Of a stretch of DNA of 64,000 bases, positions 8,578 to 17,376 are shown piece by piece. How positions within the stretch are numbered: position 1 is the stretch's first letter; each line of letters starts with the position of its first letter. The notes beneath the pieces are model-generated. The model was not told the DNA's origin. It made no database searches and saw only the letters and a program-made list of their open reading frames with translations. The translations under genes and the position numbers were made by a program. The stretch spans positions 1-64,000 of the forward strand of contig JALOON010000005.1 in the NCBI GenBank assembly GCA_025454405.1, in the 5' to 3' direction. This DNA is from Oscillatoriaceae cyanobacterium Prado104. Its GTDB lineage: Bacteria; Cyanobacteriota; Cyanobacteriia; Cyanobacteriales; Microcoleaceae.

Positions 8578-10413
8578 TTATTTGACCGTGTATCCTACAC
8601 CAAAATACAAGCTTTTTTCTTGCAAGTTGTTACCTCGATCGCCCAAATTAGTTAATGGCATTCCCCAATCTACTCTAACACTCAAACCGTCAATTCCCAA
8701 AAACGGTTGCCACACAACTCCCAAACCAGTACTGATTAAAAATGTCTGTCTCGGTAATTGATTGGGATTGTTGGCTGCATTCCAAACTGTTCCCAATTCA
8801 ACAAACGGTGCAAGCTGAATTGTGGGATTTCCCGCTGCATTCCGCCGCACGGCAATTCTGTTTTCTGCTGACAAGCGCAATCCGTTATCTCCCGCCCGCG
8901 CGTTTTGTCGGTAGCCCCGCACTGATTGAACGCCACCTATTACAAATTGCTGCGATGGTAACAGGCTGTGTGGAGTTAGTTGCAAGTCGGTTTGCAAGAT
9001 TAATAAATGATTTCTGTTGAGTTGCTGCACTCGCTGTGCTTGACCGTTCCATTTAAAAAAATGTCCGTCGGGTATGGGAGAATCGTTAGTTGTAGCATCG
9101 AACAAACCAGTACCGAAACTAAATTGCGATCGCGCCGACCAAGAACCGCTGGCACTCCTGTTAATATAGTCTTGTCCGAACAGAATTACACTGGTGCGGC
9201 TGACTCCATTTTCATCCGGGCCAATGCCAAACGGAACGGGTGTTTGCTCGAAAATAAATGTTTGACCGTTTTGATGGGTAAAACCGCCAATGACAGCCAA
9301 TTCTCGATCGGTAGATCGGACGATTGGCTGGCGGTAAATAACTTGATATAATTCAGTATCTCCCCGAATTCCCAAATCTGCAAAATCTGATTGAGTAACT
9401 TTATTTTGATTGAAAGCTACTCTTGCCTGCAAAGTTCCATTGTTAGGATTCAGCGGCAATCGGTAGCTTAAATCGACAACCTCTGCACCTCCCGATGTGG
9501 TTCGGAAATAAGCACCTGCAATCTCGTCTCCAATTCCCGTTAAATTTTGATATCGGAGATTGATGCCAATTCGTTCCGAACCCACGCTAGGAGGAAAATA
9601 GTTGTCAAAACTAACACTAGCTGCGAAGGGTTTTGTTTCTTTGACGGTGACAGTCAAAGCTTTGTTGTTGTCACTCCCGACTTGCAAACTTGCCTCTACG
9701 CTTTCTAAAAACGGATCTAAACGCAGCAATCTTAATGTTTCTTCGAGTTTTACCGTGCTGAAAGGAGAACCTGTACCGCTCTCTATTCTACTGCAAATAT
9801 AAGAAAGATTCAACCTCTGTCTGCCTTGAATGATAATTTCTGAAACACTGCCTTCATTTACGTTAATCTCTACAAAACCGCCATCGGTAACGATCGTACT
9901 TACTGGTTGAGCTTCCGCATAGATATAACCTTGATTGCGGTAGATTTGAGTGACTAGATCGGCTGCTGCTTTCAAAAAAATGATAAATTCATCGTTGGTA
10001 AATTCCCGCCCGATAAACTGCTGGGCGATCGCACTTATTTCCTTTTCTATTCTACCCTGACTGAAGGCGGTAACTCCGGTAATTTTTAGGGCGATCGTAC
10101 TTCCCGATACTTGCAATTGAACAGGCAGAACATACTCTGTCAATGCTGCTGTTTTTTGTGGTGGTTGGGGACAATTGTTTGAGTGGTTGGCTGCTATTTT
10201 ATCGCTAGATTCTGGGATTGGTTCGCTAGGAAGTATTTGTGATGTTTCAGGAATAACTAATTCGCTAATTTTGAGTTTGTTATGAGTTTTGGCATCAGCA
10301 AGTTTATCTAATTGAAGCAGCATAAAATTGGGAGATTTGGCTGTTGCTTGAGGTGCAAATTGAACAAGCATAGCAGTGCTGCAAGCGATTAAAAAAATAT
10401 ACTTTAAATCCAT
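8578..10413 (-). CDS. ShlB/FhaC-family two-partner secretion transporter (TpsB)
   Basis: A 611-residue outer-membrane beta-barrel of the Omp85/TpsB superfamily. A signal peptide (MDLKYIFLIACSTAMLVQFA...ATA) is followed by a POTRA_2-type region (about 90-190, with TDGGFVEINVNEGSVSEIII), a second POTRA-like segment (about 190-260) and a barrel rich in alternating strands. The barrel ends VDWGMPLTNL...LYFGVGYTVK; FVIGGVQSVRGYRQN matches the conserved VRGY/F motif of loop 6. TpsB proteins export TpsA partners carrying an N-terminal haemagglutination-activity domain. The only TpsA-type protein in the window is the CHAT fusion at 20737-24189, a plausible client. Confidence 0.92.
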   Translation of the reverse strand: MDLKYIFLIACSTAMLVQFAPQATAKSPNFMLLQLDKLADAKTHNKLKISELVIPETSQILPSEPIPESSDKIAANHSNNCPQPPQKTAALTEYVLPVQLQVSGSTIALKITGVTAFSQGRIEKEISAIAQQFIGREFTNDEFIIFLKAAADLVTQIYRNQGYIYAEAQPVSTIVTDGGFVEINVNEGSVSEIIIQGRQRLNLSYICSRIESGTGSPFSTVKLEETLRLLRLDPFLESVEASLQVGSDNNKALTVTVKETKPFAASVSFDNYFPPSVGSERIGINLRYQNLTGIGDEIAGAYFRTTSGGAEVVDLSYRLPLNPNNGTLQARVAFNQNKVTQSDFADLGIRGDTELYQVIYRQPIVRSTDRELAVIGGFTHQNGQTFIFEQTPVPFGIGPDENGVSRTSVILFGQDYINRSASGSWSARSQFSFGTGLFDATTNDSPIPDGHFFKWNGQAQRVQQLNRNHLLILQTDLQLTPHSLLPSQQFVIGGVQSVRGYRQNARAGDNGLRLSAENRIAVRRNAAGNPTIQLAPFVELGTVWNAANNPNQLPRQTFLISTGLGVVWQPFLGIDGLSVRVDWGMPLTNLGDRGNNLQEKSLYFGVGYTVK

Positions 10414-10492
10414 TTTTTGTATATAAATTTTGCTTAACTGTAGCGATAAAAATTAACAAGCTATCGAGATGTATATTGTCAATTAAGTGCTG

Positions 10493-10548
10493 GTTTGTAG
10501 TGGGGACTTTAGTCCTCGGCGTTCGGGACTTCAGTCCCCACTACAAAC
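10493..10548. repeat. 16-bp inverted repeat GTTTGTAGTGGGGACT
   Basis: Perfect arms at 10493-10508 and 10533-10548, with a second nested GGACTT/AGTCC pairing in the loop. It lies between two minus-strand genes, just after the membrane-protein stop, so it may terminate that gene. The type (GTAGTG...GGAC...) recurs in variant form at 29901. Confidence 0.6.
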
Positions 10549-10549
10549 T

Positions 10550-11332
10550 TTACGGCGCTTTTCGGTTGGCCGGTTCGCCAACGGCAGCTATTGCCAGAGG
10601 TTGGCTATCGATAAATTGTTTGTTGGTTCCTAAAGAAATATTCCAACTTACACCCCCTAGATATTTCTTGATATATGACATCAAGGCGTGAATGAATACC
10701 ACGATTCCCAGCATTTCTAACAACTCCTCAACTGTCACTGTTATCAAGTGAGGGAGATTATGAGACGTTCCCCATTTCTCAGCTTGATATCCTCCAATCA
10801 GTTCCATCCCCAGCGCTCCCCCAATATAAAGCACGCTCGCTAACACAAACAACTTTCTAGTAGTCAAAGGAAGGTGGAACAGAAACTTAGTGTATGATAA
10901 CAGGAATATTACCACTAGCAAACCGATCGGCACAACCCAAGTGTAGTAAAGAAATCCCGTGGCATTTAGCAGGCTGCGCATCGGGTAAATCAACTTTTCG
11001 TGAAATTGACCGGCTTCATCTAAAGATAGATACACAAATATGAAAGATAAAACTTTCCAGTGATACTTGTAACGATCGCTATCCTGATTTTTTGCATAGG
11101 CAATCGCGCCTAACAATATCGAACTAAACAGCAATGCTAAAACTGAGTATACAGTGGGAACGTTCCGTTCGGCATCAACGCTGAATGCCCTTGCCAAGTA
11201 GTCTCTAGATGGATAATCAGGCAAGAAGTACGCTGTCATCTGACTCAAAAAAGATATTACCACTAGACAACCCACCACTCGGAGCAAGAATTGGGTTACA
11301 GTCGCAGGAGTTAGAGCAAATTGAAGTTTCAT
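10550..11332 (-). CDS. Polytopic membrane protein of unknown function
   Basis: A 260-residue protein with about six hydrophobic segments (near 13-33, 60-78, 92-106, 125-147, 156-176 and 203-220). Conserved-looking polar motifs are YLSLDEAGQFHEKL, in the middle, and GMELIGGYQAEKWG before the last helix; acidic and His residues next to membrane segments suggest metal binding or catalysis at the membrane. The C-terminus (SQPLAIAAVGEPANRKAP) resembles read-through into repeat-like sequence. I recall uncharacterised cyanobacterial homologues but no name. The tpsB gene is downstream on the same strand. Confidence 0.65.
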   Translation of the reverse strand: MKLQFALTPATVTQFLLRVVGCLVVISFLSQMTAYFLPDYPSRDYLARAFSVDAERNVPTVYSVLALLFSSILLGAIAYAKNQDSDRYKYHWKVLSFIFVYLSLDEAGQFHEKLIYPMRSLLNATGFLYYTWVVPIGLLVVIFLLSYTKFLFHLPLTTRKLFVLASVLYIGGALGMELIGGYQAEKWGTSHNLPHLITVTVEELLEMLGIVVFIHALMSYIKKYLGGVSWNISLGTNKQFIDSQPLAIAAVGEPANRKAP

Positions 11333-11619
11333 GTTCTTTTAACCTTGGTTTAAAGCTGTGCGATCCAAAACAATCGGTTTTAGATACTTTCTCGGTACTT
11401 TTGCCGGCAGCAACAACCCATCCTTATGACAGTCAGACATTTTTAACACCCTATTATCGTAAGATTATCGCAAAGTTAAGCTTGTTGGCAGACATCGATC
11501 GCTTTTTTTAGAAAAAAAATATTCAGATTTTTGTACGCAGAGGTATATTAGAATACTCCAAAAATTTATCTGAAATCCTGACTCGGGTTGAACCGATATC
11601 TAAATTCGATGATGAAACT

Positions 11620-11775
11620 TAGATCCCCCTAAATCCCCCTTCTTAAGGGGGACTTTGAACTTCTTGCTCCCCCCTTTTTAAGGGGGGCTGGGGGGGATCT
11701 CAACCTTTTTAAAAGGGACTTTGAACTTCTTGCTCCCCCCTTTTTAAGGGGGGCTGGGCGGGATCTCAACCTTTG
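11620..11775. repeat. Tandem CCCCTTTTTAAGGGG intergenic repeat
   Basis: Two near-identical units of about 70 bp (GACTTTGAACTTCTTGCTCC, CCCCTTTTTAAGGGGGGCTG, then GGATCTCAACCTTT) in the 11333-11785 gap. Related arrays lie at 14440-14590 and 16915-17125. The AT-rich part of the gap (11333-11619) shows no gene. Confidence 0.75.
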
Positions 11776-11785
11776 AAAACACACG

Positions 11786-14113
11786 CTAGAAAGTATTAGG
11801 CAATACTGCGAGATTGCCTAAAAACCGATCGTCCGCGAGCATTAAAACATCGTCCGTGCTAGGAATCATGCTGGGTCGATCGAAAGTCAATCCATTGCTT
11901 AAACCGACAGGTTCGACACCGTTGAGGAAATTAGAAATGATGTCAATACCGCTGTCATTTCCCAAGATAAATGCATCCGGGCGTTGAGGATTAATCAAAG
12001 GATCGTTGGCTGAGTTGCTAACAAGTAAATCGTTACCTCCGTTTAAGAGAACATCATTTACTCGATCGCCGGAAATACTGCTGCTGCTGCGATCGCCACT
12101 GATTCGATCGCTATTAGAATTGCCTGTCAAAAAATCAGTATCATCACCGAAATCATTGCTGTCATCGCCGCTGTCATTCTGGAAATTGCGAGCAAAATCT
12201 TTAGCAGCTTCGATCGCATCGCTGTAATCTAAATCGCCATTATCATCATCATCATCGTCGTTGTCATCATTATTGTCATCGCTGTCGTCATCATCATTGT
12301 CATCATCATCATCATCGCCATCTAAACCACCAGAAACATCATCGGGTTTATCGACATTGCAATCATCATCGTCGTCATCGTCATCATCGTCATCATTGTC
12401 ATCATTGTCATCATCGTCATCATTGTTATCATTGTCATCATTTACATCATCATTTTCGTCATCATCATTGTCATCATTTACATCATCATCATCATCGTCA
12501 TCATCATTGTCATCATTTACATCATCGTCATCATCATCGTCATCATCATTTACATCATCGTCATCATCATTGTCATCATTGTCATCATTTACATCATCAT
12601 CGTCATCATCATTGTCATCATTTACATCATCATTGTCATCATCATTGTCATCATTTACATCATCATCGTCATCATCGCCATCTAAACCACCAGAAACATC
12701 ATCGGGTTTATCGACATTGCAATCATCATCGTCATCACCGTCATCATTGTCGTCATCATCGCCATCTAAACCACCAGAAACATCATCGGGTTTATCGACA
12801 TTGCAATCATCATCGTCGTCATCATCGTTATCATCGTCGTCATCATCATCGCTTAAATCATCAAGAAAATCTCTCACATTCTCAAGATATTCACCGCAAT
12901 CAAAATCGTCACCAAATGGTCCACCATCATCGCCGTATTTTTTCTTGAAATTGTCACTAAACTCCTCTATTCGATCGACAGAATCGCTGAAATCTAAACC
13001 ATCAGTAACAGAATCGGGTCGATCGACATTACCATCAGCATCATCGCCATCATCGTCATCATCGCCATCATCATCGGTGTCTGTATTTCCACTAACAGGC
13101 TGAGGTGGCTGTGCGCTATCCTCAACATCATCAGCATCATCGTCATCGTCATCGTCATCATCAAAATCAATATCCTTGTTGAGTTCACGAATGTAATCCC
13201 TAGTTGCCTCAACAAAATCGTCAGAATTGAAATTGTTAAAAACAGGTTGAGGTGGCTGTGCAGCGCCATCATCAATATCATCCAAATCATCAGCATTATC
13301 ATCCGTGTCAGTGTTAGGATTGCTGACAGGTGGAGTCATAGTTTGAGGCGGTTGTGCGCTGCCATCATCCATATCATCAACACCATCATCATCAGTATCA
13401 GTGTTGGGATTGCTAACAGGTGGAGTCACAGGTTGAGGTGGTTGTGTGCTGTCATCATCCACATCATCATCTAAATCGTATTCCGGCCAAGGTTTGATTC
13501 CTTCTGCCAAGCCTTTACCTGTGGCAAATTCAAATACTTGCTCAAAGGTAATTTGTTCGATACTGATTCCGTAGAAAGTAGCGATCGCTTGGTTGTTTGT
13601 ACTAATGTAGGTAGTGATGTTAAACTGCGGCGAAAAAGACAAACCTTGTTTCAAACCTACATTTTTCAGGTGTTCAAACAACTCAACACCTTCTAAATCA
13701 TCCAAGTCACCGTCAGCATCGCCGTTGGCTTGTTGGTAATATTCGAGGTCAACAAATGGAGAGAATTTGCGACCTTCTTTCAAACCAAATTTGTTGAGGT
13801 GTTCCACCAACTCTTCACCATCTAAGTCGTCTATGTCGTCGTAAACCTCTTGATAATATTCGAGGTCGATCAGCGGAGAAAATTTGCGACCTTCTTTCAG
13901 TCCGGTGTTTTTTAAGTGCTGGTAAGACTCTTTATCGTCTAAATCATCTAAATCTGGGTTGAGTCTGCGATATTCTTCTAAGTCGATTAAAGGATTGAAT
14001 TGGCGACCTTCTTCTAGACCAAACTTCAGCAAGTGTTCTTCTAGCAGATCGTCGTCAACATCTGCTAAATCATCGTACTGGTTGCGGTAAAAATCTTTGT
14101 CAAGCAAGCTCAT
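11786..14113 (-). CDS. Giant Asp-rich low-complexity protein with N-terminal EGR repeats
   Basis: About 775 residues from the ATG at 14113 (MSLLDKDFYRNQYDDL). N-terminal part (1-200): four to five repeats of about 43 residues with the pattern DLEYYQ...DDLDGEELVEHL...FGLKEGRKFSP, related to the F-x-x-x-Y-L-x-x-Y-x-D-V...H-Y-x-x-x-G-x-x-E-G-R repeats of bacterial exoproteins. The middle (about 215-640) is almost only Asp with Asn, Val and Gly, with runs of about eleven Asp, interrupted by three exact copies of CNVDKPDDVSGGLDG. The C-terminal part has degenerate RTX-like motifs (LNGGNDLLVSNSAND). There is no signal peptide; type I export is possible. The extreme negative charge suggests Ca2+ binding. 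Function unknown. Confidence 0.8.
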   Translation of the reverse strand: MSLLDKDFYRNQYDDLADVDDDLLEEHLLKFGLEEGRQFNPLIDLEEYRRLNPDLDDLDDKESYQHLKNTGLKEGRKFSPLIDLEYYQEVYDDIDDLDGEELVEHLNKFGLKEGRKFSPFVDLEYYQQANGDADGDLDDLEGVELFEHLKNVGLKQGLSFSPQFNITTYISTNNQAIATFYGISIEQITFEQVFEFATGKGLAEGIKPWPEYDLDDDVDDDSTQPPQPVTPPVSNPNTDTDDDGVDDMDDGSAQPPQTMTPPVSNPNTDTDDNADDLDDIDDGAAQPPQPVFNNFNSDDFVEATRDYIRELNKDIDFDDDDDDDDDADDVEDSAQPPQPVSGNTDTDDDGDDDDDGDDADGNVDRPDSVTDGLDFSDSVDRIEEFSDNFKKKYGDDGGPFGDDFDCGEYLENVRDFLDDLSDDDDDDDNDDDDDDDCNVDKPDDVSGGLDGDDDDNDDGDDDDDCNVDKPDDVSGGLDGDDDDDDVNDDNDDDNDDVNDDNDDDDDDVNDDNDDNDDDDDVNDDDDDDDDDVNDDNDDDDDDDDVNDDNDDDENDDVNDDNDNNDDDDDNDDNDDDDDDDDDDDCNVDKPDDVSGGLDGDDDDDDNDDDDSDDNNDDNDDDDDDNGDLDYSDAIEAAKDFARNFQNDSGDDSNDFGDDTDFLTGNSNSDRISGDRSSSSISGDRVNDVLLNGGNDLLVSNSANDPLINPQRPDAFILGNDSGIDIISNFLNGVEPVGLSNGLTFDRPSMIPSTDDVLMLADDRFLGNLAVLPNTF
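12316..12808. repeat. Three identical 49-bp blocks within the Asp-rich gene
   Basis: Blocks starting GCCATCTAAACCACCAGAAA lie at 12316-12364, 12676-12724 and 12760-12808, embedded in CATCAT/CATCGT trinucleotide tracts. They encode CNVDKPDDVSGGLDG and mark recent unequal exchange or slippage. Confidence 0.85.
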
Positions 14114-14334
14114 TTGAGTAATCCTCTGATAATTTTTGTGAGTAAATCGCTGCAAGCTGATTTGGAAAGTTACTTGCCAGCGCGCATACCTTTAATACGG
14201 TTCTCAATCCGTGTTTTCGCAGAGAAGTTTACGAAATATTCAAAAAAAAATTTTTTTTGTACTGAAATTGCGAAAAGTGTTTCGGTCGATCGTATAACTA
14301 GAAATTTGCTGTCAACTCCACGTTATACCCGCAT

Positions 14335-14380
14335 TCCGGCGGGGGTTTAAACCCCCGTCTCATAGGGAAAGTCCTCTAAA
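14335..14380 (-). repeat. GGGGGTTTAAACCCCC palindromic repeat
   Basis: Reverse-orientation copy of a family with consensus AGAGGACTTTCGCTATGAG followed by a GGGGTTTAAACCCC palindrome. Other copies start near 14741 (plus) and 35126 (plus). Confidence 0.7.
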
Positions 14381-14439
14381 ATAGGACTGAAATTTCCACA
14401 AAAATCTCGTGAAAAATCTCATTTTTACCTGAGGTGAGA

Positions 14440-14590
14440 TCCCCCTAAATCCCCCTTAAAAAGGGGAACTTTGACTGCTTGAAGTCTCCCCCTTCCTGAA
14501 GAGACTTTGACTGTTTGAAGTCCCCCTCTTCCTGAAGAGACTTTGACTGCTTCCAGTCCCCCCCTTTTTAAGGGAGGCTAGGGAATCTGG
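14440..14590. repeat. CCCCTTAAAAAGGGG-type intergenic repeat array
   Basis: Three to four degenerate units with CTTTGACTG(C/T)TTGAAGT, CCCCTCTTCCTGAAGAGA and CCCCTTTTTAAGGG; same family as 11620-11775 and 16915-17125. The whole 14114-15039 gap consists of such repeats and shows no credible gene. Confidence 0.7.
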
Positions 14591-14740
14591 ATTTCTAGAG
14601 ATGTATATCTAATGAATATTCAGCCCTCTTTCAGAGCGTCCCACGGACGCTACACACCCGTTATGAATCAAAGAAACTCTCCCCCCTCTCCCCCTCCCCC
14701 CCTCTTTTGAGAGTTTTTAACTAGGATTTGGCATGAGTTT

Positions 14741-14792
14741 CACTCTTGAGGACTTTCGCTATTAGCCAGGGGTTTAAACCCCTGGCGGACTC
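14741..14792 (+). repeat. GGGGTTTAAACCCC palindromic repeat
   Basis: Forward copy: GAGGACTTTCGCTATTAG followed by CCAGGGGTTTAAACCCCTGG and CGGACT. Confidence 0.7.
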
Positions 14793-15039
14793 GGGCACAA
14801 GCGCCTTAATCTGACAGCCCGACGCACCCTATTTGAGTTGCAGGCCGATCGAACAATCTTCAAGCAAATAATAATACTTGTGCGAAAAATACCTTTGAGA
14901 CTCGTACAGCTAGACAAGTGCGTTATAAATGTTAGGTGGCGGCACGACACCATTTTCAAGCTGTTTTCACCTTCTGACTTCTAAACTTTCCCCGTAACGG
15001 GTTAATGCTAACGGATGATACGCACGATTTTGTTTGTTT

Positions 15040-15714
15040 ATGGATGACTTAAATGATGTACTCCGTCAATTGGTTGCTGAAGCTCGTACTTTTCCTTTTG
15101 AAAGTGTTGAGAGGCGGCAAAGACTCAATCAGATTATTCGGTTAGTAACAAAATCTGGCAAATTGTGGAAAGAATACACTGATTATTATAGCGATGCTCT
15201 ACAGCAAATGTGGGAATATTGCTGTCAAAATTTAGAAGATTACGATCCAGAACTTGCTAGTGTTATTACTTGGCTCGATAACTATCTAAAAAAACGATTG
15301 CGCAATTTTCGCGATCGCCAGTTTCGAGAACTCAACCGCCAAGCTTCTCCCCTGCAAACAGACGAGCAAATTTCCGATCCTTTGGATCGCGTTCCTGCGA
15401 GTCCCGATATCAATCCTATTCTAGAAATTTGGCACAAAACTCTGGAATGGGTGCAGGCAGATTCTAGCGGAGAATTGCAAAAAACTTGCTTTAGAAACCG
15501 CCCAGAAATTAATTGCCAAGTGTTATTTTTAAAGCGGTTTCCCGCAGAAACTCCTTGGAACGAAATTGCTGCGGAATTTTCCCTCACTCCCGCCGAAACC
15601 AAGGATTTACCGAAGTTTTACAACCGTCGCTGCTTGCCTTTGGTAAGAAAATTCGGCATCGCCCAAGGATACATAGAAGAAACAGATACACCGAAAAAGA
15701 GAAAACAACCATGA
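15040..15714 (+). CDS. Divergent sigma-70-like factor heading the CHAT gene cluster
   Basis: About 224 residues from the ATG at 15040. The region SDALQQMWEYCCQNLEDY, then LASVITWLDNYLKKRLRNFRDRQ (about 45-95), matches sigma region 2 as found in a cyanobacterial sigma-70-like group: the aromatic/Leu pattern and the VITWLNxYLKxRL motif. The C-terminal part (RFPAETPWNEIAAEFSLTPAETKDLPKFYNRRCLPLVRKF) is a plausible region-4-like HTH. It ends in ATGA overlapping the start of the DUF1822 gene, so the two are translationally coupled. I infer that it drives transcription of this cluster or of related CHAT/TPS genes. Less likely it is a non-sigma DNA-binding protein. Confidence 0.7.
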   Translation: MDDLNDVLRQLVAEARTFPFESVERRQRLNQIIRLVTKSGKLWKEYTDYYSDALQQMWEYCCQNLEDYDPELASVITWLDNYLKKRLRNFRDRQFRELNRQASPLQTDEQISDPLDRVPASPDINPILEIWHKTLEWVQADSSGELQKTCFRNRPEINCQVLFLKRFPAETPWNEIAAEFSLTPAETKDLPKFYNRRCLPLVRKFGIAQGYIEETDTPKKRKQP

Positions 15715-16877
15715 TTTATGAATCTGAAACTGATTTGTGGGTTCCCCTGCCGATTACTGGAGATGCAAAAAGATTAGCTAGGCAGTTTGCAAATGACATT
15801 CCCAACCCTCAAAAAGCCGAGCAAGTTTATTTGAATACTCTGGCGGTTTGTACGGTAAATAATTACCTGCGAATTGTGGGAATTCCGACAAATTTGAGTG
15901 CTGGCGATAGCTGGAATCCGGCGGCGCGCTTGCTGGCAAATGTTGCAGATTTAGAAGTTACGGGTTTGGGTTTTTTGGAATGCCGTCCGATGCAAAAATC
16001 TGCTAGTTTTTGCTACGTACCGCCCGAGGTGCAAGATGAGAGAATTGGTTATGTTGTAGTGCAAATTGATGAGGAAGCAGGGGAAGCAATTTTGTTAGGT
16101 TTTGCCGCGACGGTGGAAAGCGAGGAATTGTTGGTTAAAGATTTGGGTTCGATCGACGATTTGCTCGAATATTTAACAGTACCGACGCCGCAAATTGCCA
16201 AACAGCCGATCGATTTAAATCGATGGTTGCAAAATATTTTTGATGCGGGTTGGGAAACAGTAGAAATGCTATTAAATCCGCCGCAGTTGGGTTACGTGCG
16301 GGGCGCTGCGGTAGCAGAACCGACGACTCAAGAGGCGATCGACTCTATAATTAGTTTAACCAAGCCCGATCGAACTGAAGAAACTCGCACTCAAGCAGCA
16401 GGGGTATTAGGAGAAATTGGAGCGGGCAATGCCAATGCTGTAAATGCTTTGGTAGAATTGCTGCAAACAGCCCAAGAACGGGAAACACGCTGGCAAGCTG
16501 CTTTAAGTTTGGGAAAAATCGCTCCCAACCACCCGCTGGCGGGCATCAGGAGGGCAAGGGCGATCGATTTAGGGCTGGAATTAGATGGTTATACTGTTGC
16601 TTTAATTCTGGCAATTATGCCGCAAGCTGACGGCAGGATCGGCGTATTTCTCCAAGTCGAACCAACGGGAAATCTTGAGGTTTTGCCCCCAAATCTCAGG
16701 CTGAAAGTTCTGTCAGATTCCGGCGAAAATCGCTTGGAGGTGGCGGCCAGAAGTGATGAGTTAGGTCGCGGTAAAGATATGTCTATAGGTAGACGTTTTA
16801 CTCCCCCTGCTGGTGCTTGCTTCCAAGTGCAGTTAGAATTAAATGATGTTATTTTTACAGAGGTTTTTGCTGTTTAA
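15711..16877 (+). CDS. DUF1822 family protein with HEAT-like region
   Basis: 388 residues. The N-terminal 160 (DLWVPLPITGDAKRLARQFA... FLECRPMQKSASFCYVPPEV... GYVVVQID...AILLGFAATVE) match DUF1822, known almost only from cyanobacteria and usually beside CHAT-domain genes. A HEAT-repeat-like part (about 200-285: TQAAGVLGEIGAGNANAVNA, RWQAALSLGKIAPNHP) and a C-terminal beta-rich domain follow. No signal peptide, so probably cytoplasmic; a scaffold role is only a guess. The start ATG overlaps the sigma gene stop. The downstream partner is separated by a 499-bp repeat-filled gap. Confidence 0.85.
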   Translation: MIYESETDLWVPLPITGDAKRLARQFANDIPNPQKAEQVYLNTLAVCTVNNYLRIVGIPTNLSAGDSWNPAARLLANVADLEVTGLGFLECRPMQKSASFCYVPPEVQDERIGYVVVQIDEEAGEAILLGFAATVESEELLVKDLGSIDDLLEYLTVPTPQIAKQPIDLNRWLQNIFDAGWETVEMLLNPPQLGYVRGAAVAEPTTQEAIDSIISLTKPDRTEETRTQAAGVLGEIGAGNANAVNALVELLQTAQERETRWQAALSLGKIAPNHPLAGIRRARAIDLGLELDGYTVALILAIMPQADGRIGVFLQVEPTGNLEVLPPNLRLKVLSDSGENRLEVAARSDELGRGKDMSIGRRFTPPAGACFQVQLELNDVIFTEVFAV

Positions 16878-16914
16878 ATTTAGGTCAGAGACTGCTGTTT
16901 TAGCGTTAGACTCA

Positions 16915-17125
16915 GATCCCCCCTAGCCCCCCTTAAGAAGGGGGGGACCGGAAGTGTCAAAGTCCCCAGCCAACTTAAAAAAAAGGGGGGACTGGAAGTG
17001 TCAAAGTCCCCAGCCAACTTTAAGAAGGGGGGGACTAAAAGTGTCAAAGTCCCTAGCCCTGATTAAGAAGATGGGGACCGGAAGTGTCAAAGTCCCCCTT
17101 TTTAAGGGGGATTTAGGGGGATCGA
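16915..17125. repeat. Array of CCCCTTAAGAAGGGG / AAGTGTCAAAGTCCCC units
   Basis: Four to five units of about 45 bp (GGGGGGACTGGAAGTGTCAA, AGTCCCCAGCCAACTT) in the gap between DUF1822 and the CHAT-CHASE2 gene. It can fold into strong GC hairpins and might attenuate read-through. Confidence 0.75.
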
Positions 17126-17185
17126 AACTCAGGCAAAAGCGACATTTATTAATGGATTTCAACTTGAGTTAATACCAAGATAATT

Positions 17186-17230
17186 CCTGCCTTCTGCCTT
17201 CTGCCTTCTGCTTTCTGCCTTCTGCCTTCA
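17186..17230. repeat. Heptanucleotide tandem repeat (CTGCCTT)n
   Basis: About six copies of a 7-bp unit, of the STRR type known in heterocystous and other filamentous cyanobacteria. Confidence 0.8.
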
Positions 17231-17285
17231 AGGTTGGGGTAACACATCGATATTTCATCCGTGTATCCGTGTTATCCGTGTAGTG

Positions 17286-17376
17286 CCTTCCTTCTTCCTT
17301 CTTCCTTCTTCCTTCTTCCCTCTTCCTTCTTCCCTCTTCCTTCTTCCTTCTTCCTTCTTCCTTCTTCCTTCTTCTT
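17286..17376. repeat. Heptanucleotide tandem repeat (CCTTCTT)n abutting a start codon
   Basis: About thirteen copies of CCTTCTT/CCCTCTT run right up to the ATG of the CHAT-CHASE2 gene, leaving no Shine-Dalgarno sequence. Similar pyrimidine heptads precede aspS (34284-34342, on its sense strand) and the gene at 44860. Confidence 0.85.

Noticed and set aside
11333..11619. Plus-strand frame 11209-11511
   Set aside because: Overlaps the start of the membrane-protein gene antisense and has no family likeness; treated as a shadow.
12006..13103. Long Ser-rich frames on the plus strand
   Set aside because: They are the antisense shadow of the GAT/GAC repeats of the Asp-rich gene; no start site context or non-repetitive domain.
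16954..17172. 72-codon plus-strand frame
   Set aside because: It lies wholly in the CCCC/GGGG repeat array and its translation is repeats only.
17186..17376. Possible CRISPR array
   Set aside because: Repeats are head-to-tail heptads without spacers; no cas genes are in the window. IscB is present but is not a CRISPR-associated system.
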